Positions 33,368 to 42,484 of a DNA stretch of 64,000 nt are shown one piece after another; positions within the stretch are counted from its first letter, which is position 1; each line of letters begins with the position of its first letter. The notes beneath the pieces are model-generated. The model was not told where the DNA came from. It did not search any database and worked only from the letters and a program-made list of their open reading frames with translations. Location of the stretch: positions 1,302,001 through 1,366,000 of the forward strand of contig JAPFBL010000233.1 in the NCBI GenBank assembly GCA_026182355.1, read 5' to 3'. The translations under genes and the position numbers were made by a program. Source of the DNA: Hermatobates lingyangjiaoensis. Taxonomy: Eukaryota > Arthropoda > Insecta > Hemiptera > Hermatobatidae.

Positions 33368-33428
33368 GGGAAAACAAGACTAAGATCTTTCAACCGTAAC
33401 AAGCGGTCTTCGTCAGAGTCAAAAACCC
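33368..33428 (-). ncRNA. hammerhead ribozyme motif, family A, intact core
   Basis: Minus-strand copy with GGG to CCC boundaries, GACT/AGTC stem I, CTGACGA, GACCG/CGGTT stem II, GAAA and AGATCT. It forms a head-to-head inverted dimer with 33441-33497, bounded by (TA)n at 33328-33347 and the hairpin terminus near 33531-33555. Confidence 0.85.
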
Positions 33429-33440
33429 AACTGAACGAAA

Positions 33441-33497
33441 AAACTAAACTGACGAAGACCACTTGTTACGGTTGAAAGATCTTAGTCTTGTTTTCCC
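33441..33497 (+). ncRNA. hammerhead ribozyme motif, family A, altered stem I
   Basis: CTGACGA (33449-33455), stem II, GAAA, AGATCT, T and AGTC are intact. The 5' strand of stem I (GACT) is replaced by ACTAAA at the dimer junction, so stem I can only form with another copy. The same junction appears at 39737. Confidence 0.75.
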
Positions 33498-33615
33498 ATT
33501 TTCTTATTGTGGTTTGATCATTGATTGTTATTTCACGTGTTTATGTGAAATCTTTACATATATATATGAAGATTTATGATCAGGGTGATCATTTCAGGGT
33601 GATCTTTACATAATC

Positions 33616-33654
33616 ACCCTGAAGATGACTGGAAGCCAGTCGAAACATGTCGGT
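33616..33654 (+). ncRNA. hammerhead ribozyme motif, family Q, intact core
   Basis: Stem I ACC (33616-33618) with GGT (33652-33654), core CTGAAGA (33619-33625) and one T. Stem II is GACTGG (33627-33632) with CCAGTC (33636-33641), then GAAA (33642-33645), stem III palindrome ACATGT (33645-33650) and C17 at 33651. All conserved bases are present and stem II is perfect. Confidence 0.87.
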
Positions 33655-33659
33655 TATAA

Positions 33660-33772
33660 CTTAATTAACATTCTCCAACGTTTGGATGAAGGAAAGAAGA
33701 AGGTATTCAGAAACCTTGAAAAACTAGTGAAGAAAATGACATCAGCGAAATACGGTCAGCTGTTCAACGAAA
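33660..33772 (+). pseudogene. possible PLE coding start after a hammerhead
   Basis: Downstream of the family Q hammerhead one frame reads EGKKKVFRNLEKLVKKM and then TSAKYGQLFNEIYI, running into (TA)n. The Leu-Glu-Lys-Leu type segment resembles those at 17895-17960 and 61550-61670. The assignment is inferred from that resemblance and from position. Confidence 0.4.
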
Positions 33773-33798
33773 TATATATATATATATATATATATATA
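33773..33798. repeat. (TA)n microsatellite
   Basis: About 13 TA units between a family Q and a family P module. Confidence 0.95.
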
Positions 33799-33837
33799 CC
33801 ATGATAAATGAAAAAAGGTCCGGCAGGACAGATAACA

Positions 33838-33993
33838 GTTAAAATAAGCAGTTACACATAAACTGAAACACAAACTGTCGTCCCTCCGTCAATTCACTTC
33901 TTCTCCTGAGGACGACCGCCATTACGGTCGAAATATTGAAAAGTGAGACTTTGTTGTGTTTCAGTTTATGTGTAACTGCTTATTTTAATTGAT
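33838..33993. repeat. palindrome around a family P hammerhead
   Basis: Arms at about 33838-33875 and 33956-33993 (ATAAGCAGTTACACATAAAC and its complement) enclose one hammerhead. The arms form a long outer stem continuous with its stem I. Confidence 0.88.
33894..33946 (+). ncRNA. hammerhead ribozyme motif, family P, intact core
   Basis: Distal stem I TCACTT (33894-33899) pairs with AAGTGA (33941-33946). The core is CTGAGGA (33906-33912) plus one C. Stem II is GACCG (33914-33918) with CGGTC (33925-33929), followed by GAAA (33930-33933). Stem III is the palindrome ATAT (33933-33936) and U17 is at 33937. The internal loops of stem I could hold the tertiary contacts typical of natural hammerheads. 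Confidence 0.87.
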
Positions 33994-34046
33994 ATATATG
34001 TATATTGATAAAAGCATCATCAACCATGAAATAGAGGCAAAATTAA

Positions 34047-34140
34047 AGTTTATCAAGACTCGGTCAGTTCTTCAGGTTCAAACTAAACTCGCATTGCTGA
34101 CGTTTCGGTGTTTATTTAAAACCTTTTTCATAGGCAGAAG
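34047..34140 (-). repeat. PLE-like terminal module, family K, minus copy
   Basis: On the minus strand: CTATGAAAAAGG, stem II, GAAACGTCAGC, the TGCGAGTTTAGTTTGAACC body, and CTGACCGAGTCTTGATAAA. It pairs with 34245-34345. Confidence 0.7.
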
Positions 34141-34244
34141 TATAAAATTATGAAACAGAATAACTAATTAGTACATTAGAAATTATTTTACAAAGGAAAA
34201 TAATTTATAATGTAATACTCATTTTTTCTGTTTCAACATTTTAT

Positions 34245-34345
34245 ACTTTTGCCTATATAAAAGGTTTTAAATAAAAACCAAAACGTCGGCAATGAGAGTT
34301 TAATTTGAACCTGAAGAACTGACCGAGTCCTGATAAACTTTAATT
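34245..34345 (+). repeat. PLE-like terminal module, family K, plus copy
   Basis: GCCTATATAAAAGG, a GGTTTT/AAAACC-like stem II, AAAACGTCGGC, TGAGAGTTTAATTTGAACC and the CTGACCGAGTCC end. G12 is lost. It is the inverse partner of 34047-34140. Confidence 0.7.
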
Positions 34346-34349
34346 TTGT

Positions 34350-35164
34350 ATATATGTATATATATCTTATATTTTCACAACTTTGTTATCACGTAGTAAT
34401 ATGTGAGAGGACACCCTTACGCTCCGAAGGCAGGAGAAGTCTCCCACAAGTAAATCCAACGAAAGCCCGAAAAGCCCAGAACAAGCCAGTCCCTACTTGT
34501 TCTTCTTTTATGAGCCGGAGCGACTCATATCTTTCTTCCCGATGACAAGGCAGTAGAAATATAGCAGTGAGTTCTTGTGATCTCTTTTATGTTATTTATT
34601 TTGTGAATTAAGTTGATGGAATTATTCTGTTTAATTGAATATGCATGTATATTTAAATTGTAGAGAAAATATTTATTATAATACAACAAATAATACTACG
34701 TATATAAAATGTTAAAATATTATTGTCAAATGGTCTTATAATGAACTTCTTTTTAGCAATATGTAAAAAAGAAACTGTGATTTATCAAAATCTTGGAGAA
34801 AAAAAAAACATTAAGAAAAGAAGGATTGAAGCTAGAGGAAATGCGTTGGAAAAAGGTTTATATATAGCTTAGGTGGAAACCACACGTCAGGTCTGTCGAT
34901 GGCTTAAGTCTTGTCAAGCCGGAAGTGAGCTCAGCTGTCTGAAGGCAGCTTTAGAACGGATTTCATTCGACGCTTTCAAAAAAAGAATCAGCTTTCTTGA
35001 AAACTTGTATGCAATAATTGGTAAAATATCCAAAATTTTAATAATACTGTACTACTAATAATAATAATGTTCTCATGAGAGAAAAAAATACACAATTTAT
35101 TTCTTTGGAAGGCATGTTATAACTATGTCCTTCTAAATCAAAGAAACAGCCCGTAGTAATTCAT
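34350..35164. other. non-coding DNA with a GC-richer patch
   Basis: A GC-richer stretch at 34400-34550 has a 63-codon plus-strand frame with no recognised similarity. The rest is AT-rich. A frame at 34873-35058 is also unassigned. Confidence 0.5.
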
Positions 35165-35209
35165 GGTAAAAAGCTAATGAAGCAGTCTGCACATATAAAC
35201 ATTTAATCG

Positions 35210-35253
35210 TATAAACAACGCGTTTCGAACACGTAGTGTTCTTCTTCAGGCAT
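35210..35253 (-). ncRNA. hammerhead ribozyme motif, family N, intact core
   Basis: On the minus strand: core CTGAAGA (35243-35249), one A, stem II GAACAC (35236-35241) with GTGTTC (35227-35232), GAAA (35223-35226), stem III palindrome ACGCGT (35218-35223) and U17 at 35217. Stem II is perfect. The six-base palindrome favours a dimeric ribozyme. Confidence 0.83.
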
Positions 35254-35701
35254 GAACTAAAAAATACAATGTCATCAGAGAGTTATCTATAGTACAAAAT
35301 AAAAATAAAATAAAATAAGGAAGAGTGTACGTACCTAAGGGTGAGTGTCTGTACAAATGTGAGGGTATAGAGTGTACATCTATTTCATATTAGAATGCAG
35401 GTACATTTCTTTGTTATTTTTTTTCTCCTAAAAGTTAGGCTGGCCCTTTACATTTGCTCCTAGACTTAATCTTAGAGCAAATGTAAAGGCCCAGCCTAAC
35501 CTTTAGGAGAAAAAAAAATAACAAAGCAATGTACCTGCATTCTAATATGAAATGCATGTACACTCAACACCCTCACCCTTGTACAGACACTCACCCTTAG
35601 GTCCGTACTCTCTTCCTTACTTTATTTTATTTTTATTTTGTACTATATTTACTTTGTACTATAGATAACTCTCTGATGACATTGTATTTTCTAGTTAATG
35701 G

Positions 35702-35735
35702 CTGAATAAGAACACTACGTGTTCGAAACGCGTTG
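35702..35735 (+). ncRNA. degenerate hammerhead-like motif, family N
   Basis: CTGAATA (G8 changed to T), GAACAC/GTGTTC stem II, GAAA, ACGCGT and T. It is the partner of 35210-35253 across the palindrome. The G8 change should inactivate it. Confidence 0.7.
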
Positions 35736-35800
35736 TTTATACGATTAAATTTTTTTATGTGTAGACTGCTCCATTAGCTTCTAACCCTACAATGAGTAAA

Positions 35801-36528
35801 TACTACATAATAACTGATTCCACTACGTTGGAACCATAGTAATTCCTTTATGTCGCATTTTTTTTTCTATTTTGATAATCAAAATTTGTAGAGTTCATTC
35901 CTTTGATTACTATACTCATACGTATGTCTACTGACCTACTATGATATGTATACTCATTTATACATTTATTTGTATATATACTGACTCTTGCCTCATGATA
36001 CTGACAACATAATAGTTCCCGTATTTATTGTAATATTACCTTATCTATAATGAAAGTTCCTGAAGTATCCTTGCTATCTTCGATAATCGTAGAAAAGGCT
36101 TAAAAATAGGAGTATTTTATCATAAAGGACGAAAAAATACCTTTTTCATACCTCATGATACTGGCAATATAATAGGTTCAATATTTGTTGTAATATAACT
36201 CTATCAATATATTGTAAGTTCCTGAAGTATCCTTACTATCTTGGATAATCGTAGAAGCGGCTTAAAAATAGGAGTATTTTATCATTAAGGATGAAAAATA
36301 CCTTTTTCATATATCAGTGTTATCCAACAACCATAAAGTTCTAAACACACCGAGAACTATATGCCTGACTTTACAATTTGTTAAAAGATGAAATACGTAC
36401 ATGTAGATTGATCATAAAAAATGGTTGATTGATGTTTCTTTTTATAGATTAAGAAATTAAATCCTGTTATTTATCATATTAACTCATTAAAATATCCTTA
36501 AATTTCTCTTATTATGCATTTAGATAGC
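35801..36528. other. AT-rich non-coding DNA with a local duplication
   Basis: Two copies of about 140 bp lie at roughly 35990-36140 and 36155-36310 (TTCCTGAAGTATCCTT, GATAATCGTAGAA, GGCTTAAAAATAGGAG). The copies are diverged. Nothing else is recognised. Confidence 0.6.
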
Positions 36529-36927
36529 AATAAAGTTAACTCTATTATAATGAAAAAGTTCTAAATCAAAGTAAAGAATCCAACGAGTACAACAGGTTGT
36601 ACTGCCACATACTTTATTTCAAGTAGACTGTTCATTTGAGGTTAAAAGAATTTATAGAATCTTTTTTGGTGGCATACCAATTTTAGGTAAATTTTCTTTT
36701 CATTTAATTTTTTTATGGTTATGCGTTTATAACATTAAATATGATTTTCTGAAACCATAAAATAAAACATACGTTCATTTCATCCATGTAATTTAGGTCA
36801 TATGAAAAAGATCAATGTTTTTAAAAATATTCCTAACATATCAATAGTCTATACAAGATTTCACATAAACACGTGAAATAACAATTATTGATACTGGTTT
36901 TTATATTTATATTGGTCAAACTGATCT
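36529..36927 (+). repeat. left arm of a 400-bp inverted repeat
   Basis: It matches the complement of 39072-39472 almost base for base. Its inner end (ACTGGTTTTTATATTTATAT and on) encodes the YIGQTDL start of a GIY-YIG domain in plus orientation. It also contains the family A hairpin terminus TTTCACATAAACACGTGAAA near 36860. Inside, at 36928, it is joined to a family M terminus. Confidence 0.92.
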
Positions 36928-36967
36928 ATACATTAAACTAGATTTGTCCGTTTCGGATCGTATTTCC

Positions 36968-37004
36968 AACGAAAAATTTATATATATATATATATATATA
37001 TATA
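36968..37004. repeat. (TA)n microsatellite
   Basis: About 18 TA units directly after a family M terminus. Confidence 0.95.
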
Positions 37005-38584
37005 TGTTCTATTAAAACCTATGCCTATTTCTATTTTAACACATTTTCGAATTAATTTTTCAAATTTCCTGACCTCTGGAAATATACGAACATATATATA
37101 TATCTAACATTATAGTAGACATTAATACAAATAAAGTGGGATGCAGTCTACAACACTTTATTTATTTTACTGTTGAAGGCAATTTCTGAATAGCGATGAC
37201 AAAAAAAAAATAGCAATTTAAGAAATTGATACAGGTGTTTGTGAAGGGAGACAGGTAAGGTTAAACGGAAGAATATAGGAAGAGATAAATCAAGGCAGGA
37301 GGGCGGAGTTCCGATTTCGACTCGAAGGAGAGGCCTGCGAACCCTTTTCCGCAACGCCAGGCACTCTAATCCCGCCAGACCCAAATATAGGAGACGTTTC
37401 CGTTTGTAGTCGACATCTGAGCTGATTCACTTGATAAAACAGGTAGTCAAACACAATATGACATTTTGTTAAACGAATAAAGTCTAACTAAAGTATAGCT
37501 TTGTTTTAAATTATTCAAACAAATGAACTATATCACATAATTTATTATTACACGGTAACATAAATTATCAAAAAATATCAAAAATTTAGAAAAAAAATAA
37601 TTATTTGTCAATATGAAATGTAATTATGAGATAATTAAACTTTTTACCCATGCAAGGATTTTTTAAATTGCTGTCGTCACTTGCTTATAATTGTAATAAT
37701 TTCCTCAAATCCATGGATAAAAACCCATCAAATATATCAAAAACGTTAAATAAATGAGATCTAAGGGAAATAATTGAGTTTCAAATATTAAAAGGGCCTG
37801 TAAATTTAAGAGGGAAATCTTCTAGTATATCAATAAGTCAAAAGCAACAGATTGTTACAGATTCTGTCAAACAGTAGTTTGCATTGTTAAAGCAGTTAGA
37901 TATTACTAATGTGTTCAGAAATTATGCAAATATATAGAATTGCCTTGAACGGTTTTCGGCGATTAAGAAGAAAATGTGCGTGCGCTCTATTCGTTGCAAT
38001 GGTTTGAGGTTTAAGTATTATGGGGAAAAGAGTAAAGGGATCGGAAACACGTTAGAAACAGCATAAATTTAGTACTGATTAAGGAAAATATTCAATACTT
38101 TATGTATGCGTCAGAATAAATTTAAATATTGTTAGAACTTGGTACAAGCCAGAATATTAATTCATTTCTTGCTTAGTAGTAGCGCTAAGTGGCCTTGTGT
38201 AGATATTCTGTCTGCTAGTCGATCTCTGACCTTTCCACCGGGTACATCTACTACTAATAACTATGAATGTTCAAATATAGAACAGAGTTGTGTTAGTACT
38301 GTCTATGGGTTATTCCAGCTTCACATGACTTTTTTATTCATCATATATATAACATATTTTGAGAGATAAACATTCTGTGTAATTTTGAGATGGCAAGCAG
38401 ATAAGAGAGCTATTTTAAAGGGAACAAAACGCTGGGAATGTCAGCCTAAATAAAAAAGATTAGGAAGGATGAGTAAAACGTTATGTCCATGTTGTTTCCC
38501 TTGATTGATACGGCAATTGTTATTGTTAGTAGTACCTCTAATACAAATATATATATCATTGATAATGAGACCACAATATGAAAT
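37005..38584. other. non-coding DNA inside the inverted repeat
   Basis: Nothing is firmly recognised. A GC-richer patch at 37245-37390 has a minus-strand open frame of 78 codons without known similarity, and 38139-38369 has an unassigned plus-strand frame. This is part of the 2.1-kb interval between the two 400-bp arms. Confidence 0.5.
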
Positions 38585-38645
38585 GGGAAAAAAAGACTAA
38601 GATCTTTCAAACGTAATAAGTGGTCTTCGTCAGAGTGAAAAACCC
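38585..38645 (-). ncRNA. hammerhead ribozyme motif, family A, next to a PLE gene
   Basis: Minus-strand GGG to CCC layout with a CACT/AGTC stem I that lacks one pair, CTGACGA, stem II GACCA with an altered 3' arm (CGTTT), GAAA, AGATCT and T. It lies about 160 bp downstream of the GIY-YIG coding relic on the same strand and ends at a short (TA)n (38547-38556). This is the PLE 3' terminal repeat. Confidence 0.8.
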
Positions 38646-38807
38646 AACTGATAAACTAGATGCAGAAACAACTGGTGAGGGGTTGAGAAGAGTGAGAGGT
38701 AAGAGTGGTATTTTAAAAGGGTGTAAAGCGTAGAAAAAGGCAAATGTCCAGAGAGTGATATATGGGGAAACAAAGGAGTGCAGTAAGAAAGAGTAAACAA
38801 CTATCCC

Positions 38808-39110
38808 CTAGCTGTCAACGCTCTTAGAAGAGGCTATTGCCCTCGTCAAGAAAGTATCCAGATTGAAGAGCCCGTTACGAATATTTAATCTATTAAATTT
38901 AATCAGAGAGGATTTGGTAATATTTCTTAACAACATCGATTTTTCATAGGTAATATATTTAGCTCCTGTCCAATCAAAATAGTGATTTTCATTATTTATG
39001 CGCAAGAATAAGGCGCTACCTTTTTTCTGTCTACTTATGTTGTATTGGTGTTGTTTTACAAGTGTCTTTAAAGATCAGTTTGACCAATATAAATATAAAA
39101 ACCAGTATCA
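38808..39110 (-). pseudogene. Penelope-like element GIY-YIG endonuclease relic
   Basis: The minus strand encodes the C-terminal endonuclease of a PLE. It starts with DTGFYIYIGQTDL (39072-39109, the YIG half). After a frameshift near 39060-39072 it continues LVKQHQYNIS, GSALFLRINNENHYFDW, TGAKYITYEKSMLLRNITK and ends SSKSVDS. The His-containing helix, the ALF..I.N..H..DW block and the late E...R..K helix follow the PLE order. The enzyme nicks target DNA to prime reverse transcription. No reverse transcriptase is present upstream. Its 3' flank carries family A hammerhead sequence. Confidence 0.85.
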
Positions 39111-39472
39111 ATGATTGTTATTTCACGTGTTTATGTGAAATCTTGCATAGGCTATTGATATGTTAGGAATATTTTTAAAAACATTGATCTTTTTCATATG
39201 ACCTAAATTACATGGATGAAAATGAACGTATGTTTTATTTTATGGTTTCAGAAAATCATATTTAATGTTATAAACGCATAACCATAAAAAAATTAAATGA
39301 AAAGAAAATTTACCTAAAATTGGTATGCCACCAAAAAAGATTCTACAAATTCTTTTAACCTCAAATGAACAGTCTACTTGAAATACACTATGTGGCAGTA
39401 CAACCTGTTGTACTCGTTGGATTCTTTACTTTGATTTAGAACTTTTTCATTATAATAGAGTTAACTTTATTT
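39072..39472 (-). repeat. right arm of a 400-bp inverted repeat
   Basis: Inverse of 36529-36927, ending in GTTAACTTTATT at 39472. It contains the YIGQT start and runs on into the rest of the endonuclease relic, so it marks where the ancestral element was broken and joined head to head. Confidence 0.92.
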
Positions 39473-39500
39473 TAGGAAAATTAAAAGCACACCCTTACAG

Positions 39501-39534
39501 TCTCTAATTTTCGGTTTGAACCGTCGTCAGGAGA
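39501..39534 (-). ncRNA. hammerhead ribozyme motif, family M, intact core
   Basis: On the minus strand: CTCTC then CTGACGA (39524-39530), one C, GGTT/AACC stem II, GAAA, AATT, A17 and GAGACTG. TCTC/GAGA forms stem I. Only the minus half of the usual inverted dimer is present. Confidence 0.8.
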
Positions 39535-39605
39535 GATAAGAGAGGGAAACCAAACGCACTGGTTCAGTTCTCTATGTTTCTTTCTGTACATTAAACTATA
39601 TATAA

Positions 39606-39637
<32 letters not shown>

Positions 39638-39663
39638 CAATGATCAAACCACAATAAGAAAAT

Positions 39664-39724
39664 GGGAAAACAAGACTAAGATCTTTCAACCGTAACAAGC
39701 GGTCTTCGTCAGAGTCAAAAACCC
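39664..39724 (-). ncRNA. hammerhead ribozyme motif, family A, intact core
   Basis: Complete family A motif, minus strand. It is the first half of an inverted dimer with 39737-39793. (TA)n at 39613-39633 borders it through TCAATGATCAAACCACAATA. Confidence 0.87.
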
Positions 39725-39736
39725 AACTGAACGAAA

Positions 39737-39793
39737 AAAGTAAACTGACGAAGACCGCTTGTTACGGTTAAAAGATCTTAGTCTTGTTTTCCC
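39737..39793 (+). ncRNA. degenerate hammerhead-like motif, family A
   Basis: CTGACGA (39745-39751), stem II and AGATCT are intact, but GAAA reads AAAA (G12 changed). The 5' strand of stem I is replaced, as in 33441. The right side continues through the hairpin terminus to (TA)n at 39850-39873. Confidence 0.7.
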
Positions 39794-39897
39794 ATTTTCT
39801 TATTGTAGTTTGATCATTGATTGTTATTTCACGTGATTATGTGAAATCTTTATATATATATATATATATATATCAATGATTAAACCACAATAAGAAT

Positions 39898-39958
39898 GGG
39901 AAAACAAGACTAAGATCTTTCAACCGTAACAAGCGGTCTTCGTCAGAGTCAAAAACCC
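39898..39958 (-). ncRNA. hammerhead ribozyme motif, family A, intact core
   Basis: Complete family A motif, minus strand. Forms an inverted dimer with the perfect copy at 40008 across a spacer of 49 bp. (TA)n at 39850-39873 lies to its left. Confidence 0.88.
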
Positions 39959-40007
39959 AACTGAACGAAAAAACTAAACTCAGTGTTTAGGCAACAAAAA
40001 CTCAGTT

Positions 40008-40068
40008 GGGTTTTTGACTCTGACGAAGACCGCTTGTTACGGTTGAAAGATCTTAGTCTTGTTTTCCC
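40008..40068 (+). ncRNA. hammerhead ribozyme motif, family A, reference copy
   Basis: This copy defines family A. Distal stem I GGG (40008-40010) pairs with CCC (40066-40068), and proximal stem I GACT (40016-40019) with AGTC (40055-40058). Core CTGACGA is at 40020-40026, with an extra A at 40027. Stem II is GACCG (40028-40032) with CGGTT (40040-40044), followed by GAAA (40045-40048). Stem III is the palindrome AGATCT (40048-40053) and U17 is 40054, so cleavage is predicted between 40054 and 40055. In known hammerheads such ribozymes cut concatemeric RNA. The right flank runs to (TA)n at 40125. Confidence 0.9.
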
Positions 40069-40192
40069 ATTCTTATTGTGGTTTAATCATTGATTGTTGT
40101 TTCACGTGTTTATGTGAAATCTTTTTATATATATATATATATGAGTGTTTGTATCGGTCGGTGGACGCATTCACGTCTCTGCTCCTTTACTC

Positions 40193-40230
40193 CTCTCCTG
40201 AAGATTGCAAACAGCAGAAATGATCGAGAG
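40193..40230 (+). ncRNA. hammerhead ribozyme motif, intact core
   Basis: Stem I CTCTC (40193-40197) with GAGAG (40226-40230), core CTGAAGA (40198-40204), one T, stem II TGC-aaaca-GCA (40206-40216), GAAA (40217-40220), then ATGAT and C17 (40225). Every core base is present. Stem III is less symmetrical than in the other families. The module is related to family M. Confidence 0.77.
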
Positions 40231-40284
40231 TTAGTGACATGAATGTTAGTCGTCTTGTTTGTGTTCTCAAGTTGTAACTTTAAT

Positions 40285-40286
<2 letters not shown>

Positions 40287-40321
<35 letters not shown>

Positions 40322-40430
40322 TGTATATTGGCAACAGATCTTCTCTCAAGCATATTTTATTAAAAATGATTGCAGTTTCTGCTTTCAAGACCTTTTTAAT
40401 CACAGATTCTAGCCTCCTGGTTATTTCCCT
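40287..40430 (-). pseudogene. PLE-like coding tag running into (TA)n
   Basis: The minus-strand frame reads VIKKVLKAETAIIFNK, then CLREDLLPIYTNIY and repeated Ile-Tyr through the (TA)n tract at 40287-40319. It has the same breakpoint codons as the tags at 7556, 17908 and 61671. Upstream residues (SLANLIYSLPTIVREITRRL) are probably the same element. Confidence 0.6.
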
Positions 40431-41956
40431 TACTATAGTAGGTAAACTATAAATCAGGTTTGCCAGTGACATTTCCAAGTAGATAGTTCAAGTAAGAAAC
40501 AATTTAATTTTAATTTGAATTGGCTATTTAATTTCATTTATAACTTTTTTTGTTTAATTTATTCATTTTAATTCTTAATCTGATGATAACATATTAATGT
40601 TAAAAGCTCGTTTATTAGTGTAAGGTAAATATATATTTAGACCATAGGAACAAAAAATTATATACCTTCCTCCATACCTCTTTAATCCAAAAAGAAAAAA
40701 AAAACTCATTGTGCTTTGAAAAATTGGAATTTTATAAATTGTGAAAAGAATCAAATTTATAAAGGTGCAATATACCAATGAAATCCAAGCAAACAATTAA
40801 AGATAGAGAATAACTAATCACAACATAGGAAATTCGTTAAAACATAAAGTATTCGCCAAATTTGACCACTTTGGTCTAATCGTCAGTAACTTTGACAACA
40901 AATTGGTTTTCTCTCGTAAGTAAATTGCAAGTGAATGTAATGACAAAATAGAATAGGCAAAATAGTGTTTAGTTTAAATAATGCGCATATATTAATAATT
41001 TCAGGATTAATATTATTACTGTTTTTTTTTACTTTTGACTGTTCTCAAAGTAAGGAAGCATTGCAAAGAATTTTTGCAAAGTTCCACTTATGCGAATACT
41101 GATGTCTCCACGGAGGCTACAAATGCAGTCATTTCCTTGGTTAAACAAGGATTGTAATCAACCAGAACTGAAAGCTTCCACCAACTTTGCAAACAGCTAT
41201 TTGTTTTCCTTGTTTACTAAATAGTTCTCACAAGGACCCAAGTTATTTATATCGAACGGAAATTTGAAACAAGTCAAAAACACAAACCGCTTTTCAACAT
41301 TACTGTCATAAATAATGAATTCTGCTTTATTTTACTAAATCGTAATTATAATACAAATTTATTATATTGTATTAGTTCTATATATGATTCATATAGTAGC
41401 CAATACAGTCAAATCAATATAACATAAACCAAGACTTAAACATCTTAAAATTGGAAAACATCGTTTTATATTTTGGAAAAAATAATATCAAATACCAACA
41501 TTTAAAGACATTAACACATTAAAGGATGGTTATCTTTTAAGAAATCTTATAAGAAAATGTTTATTAATTCATTTAATGAATTAGAAATGAATTGTCCAAC
41601 CTTTAAAAGATTTATATATAAATAATATACCCATTTAAATGAAACGATTCTGCGAACTAAATGAACTATATTCACAAAAAGAACACGCATAAAAGAAATC
41701 ACAGAAACTGACTACTAAATTTCGATTTCCTCGAAATTTCCTTTAACAGGAAGACGAGCCGCTCCGAAGACAGATAGGACGGATACGGTGTTTTTTGTGA
41801 TTCAAATTTATATATATACATATATAAGTTTCAACCTTTTTTAAGGGTTTAGGTCTGATTCAAAACAATTGTTGCGGTAATTTTTCGATTTATATTTATA
41901 TTATGGTCAACACTAATAACATGTTTATATAATTAGCACTATAACCATGTTTTTAG
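40431..41956. other. AT-rich non-coding DNA
   Basis: Nothing is recognised except the hammerhead-like motif at 40854. Confidence 0.6.
40854..40890 (-). ncRNA. degenerate hammerhead-like motif
   Basis: On the minus strand: CTGACGA, one T, a stem II with GACC-aaagt-GGTC, then CAAATTTGG, where G12 is changed. AAATTT is self-complementary. It is not bordered by (TA)n, unlike most copies. Confidence 0.4.
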
Positions 41957-41995
41957 ATATGAGGAAGACACAATAATGTGTCGAAAAGTTGGTGA
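41957..41995 (+). ncRNA. degenerate hammerhead-like motif
   Basis: ATGAGGA (C3 changed), one A, stem II GACAC-aataat-GTGTC (perfect), GAAAAGTTGG. (TA)n lies 40 bp downstream at 42033-42053. Confidence 0.5.
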
Positions 41996-42044
41996 AAGAA
42001 GAGTTTTGAATCCAGGTCAAGAAAAGATCATCATGATATATATA

Positions 42045-42190
42045 TATATATATTCACTCAAAATTCGAAAAAAAACGATCCAAACTGGAGAAAAATCAGT
42101 TCAAAAATGAAGAAAAGCAACACACAGAGAAGGAGACACACTTACAAACTCAAATTTTTGGATGATCCGTCTTCGGGAGAAAAGAGAATG
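42045..42190 (-). repeat. family L module, minus copy
   Basis: The terminus after (TA)n (TCACTCAAAATTCGAAAAAA, CGATCCAAACTGGA) is followed by a hammerhead-like motif near 42150-42178 (minus strand CCGAAGA, arms, AAAAATTT). C3-U4 and G12 changes make it inactive. The same terminus is at 48753 and 63803. Confidence 0.65.
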
Positions 42191-42225
42191 AGTGACCAAG
42201 CACGCCGGAAACACAACGGCAGGAA

Positions 42226-42228
<3 letters not shown>

Positions 42229-42287
<59 letters not shown>
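42229..42287. repeat. (CT)n-(TA)n compound microsatellite
   Basis: About 14 CT units run into about 15 TA units. A similar junction occurs at 59966-60061. Confidence 0.96.
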
Positions 42288-42291
<4 letters not shown>

Positions 42292-42439
42292 TTCAAACCA
42301 TCGCTTGCAAGTGCGCTTGGTGTCCCTTTCTTCTCATAACGATAAAACCAACAATTAGAAACTGTAAGTGTGTTTTTCTATTTACCGTGTACCTATAGTT
42401 TACTCTGAAACGTTTGTTTCTTACGTGGATCATTTCTTG

Positions 42440-42445
<6 letters not shown>

Positions 42446-42482
<37 letters not shown>
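42446..42482. repeat. (TA)n microsatellite
   Basis: About 18 TA units at the left border of a family L inverted dimer. Confidence 0.95.

Positions 42483-42484
<2 letters not shown>

Larger units (their letters stand above)
35165..35800. repeat. 636-bp near-perfect palindrome, family N inverted dimer
   Basis: Two arms of about 300 bp meet near 35470. The outer parts are family N termini (GGTAAAAAGCTAATG and on), then hammerheads, then shared inner sequence (GTACCTGCATTCTAATATGA, GCAAATGTAAAGG). Differences between the arms are few, suggesting a recent origin. This is the longest palindrome in the window. Confidence 0.93.
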
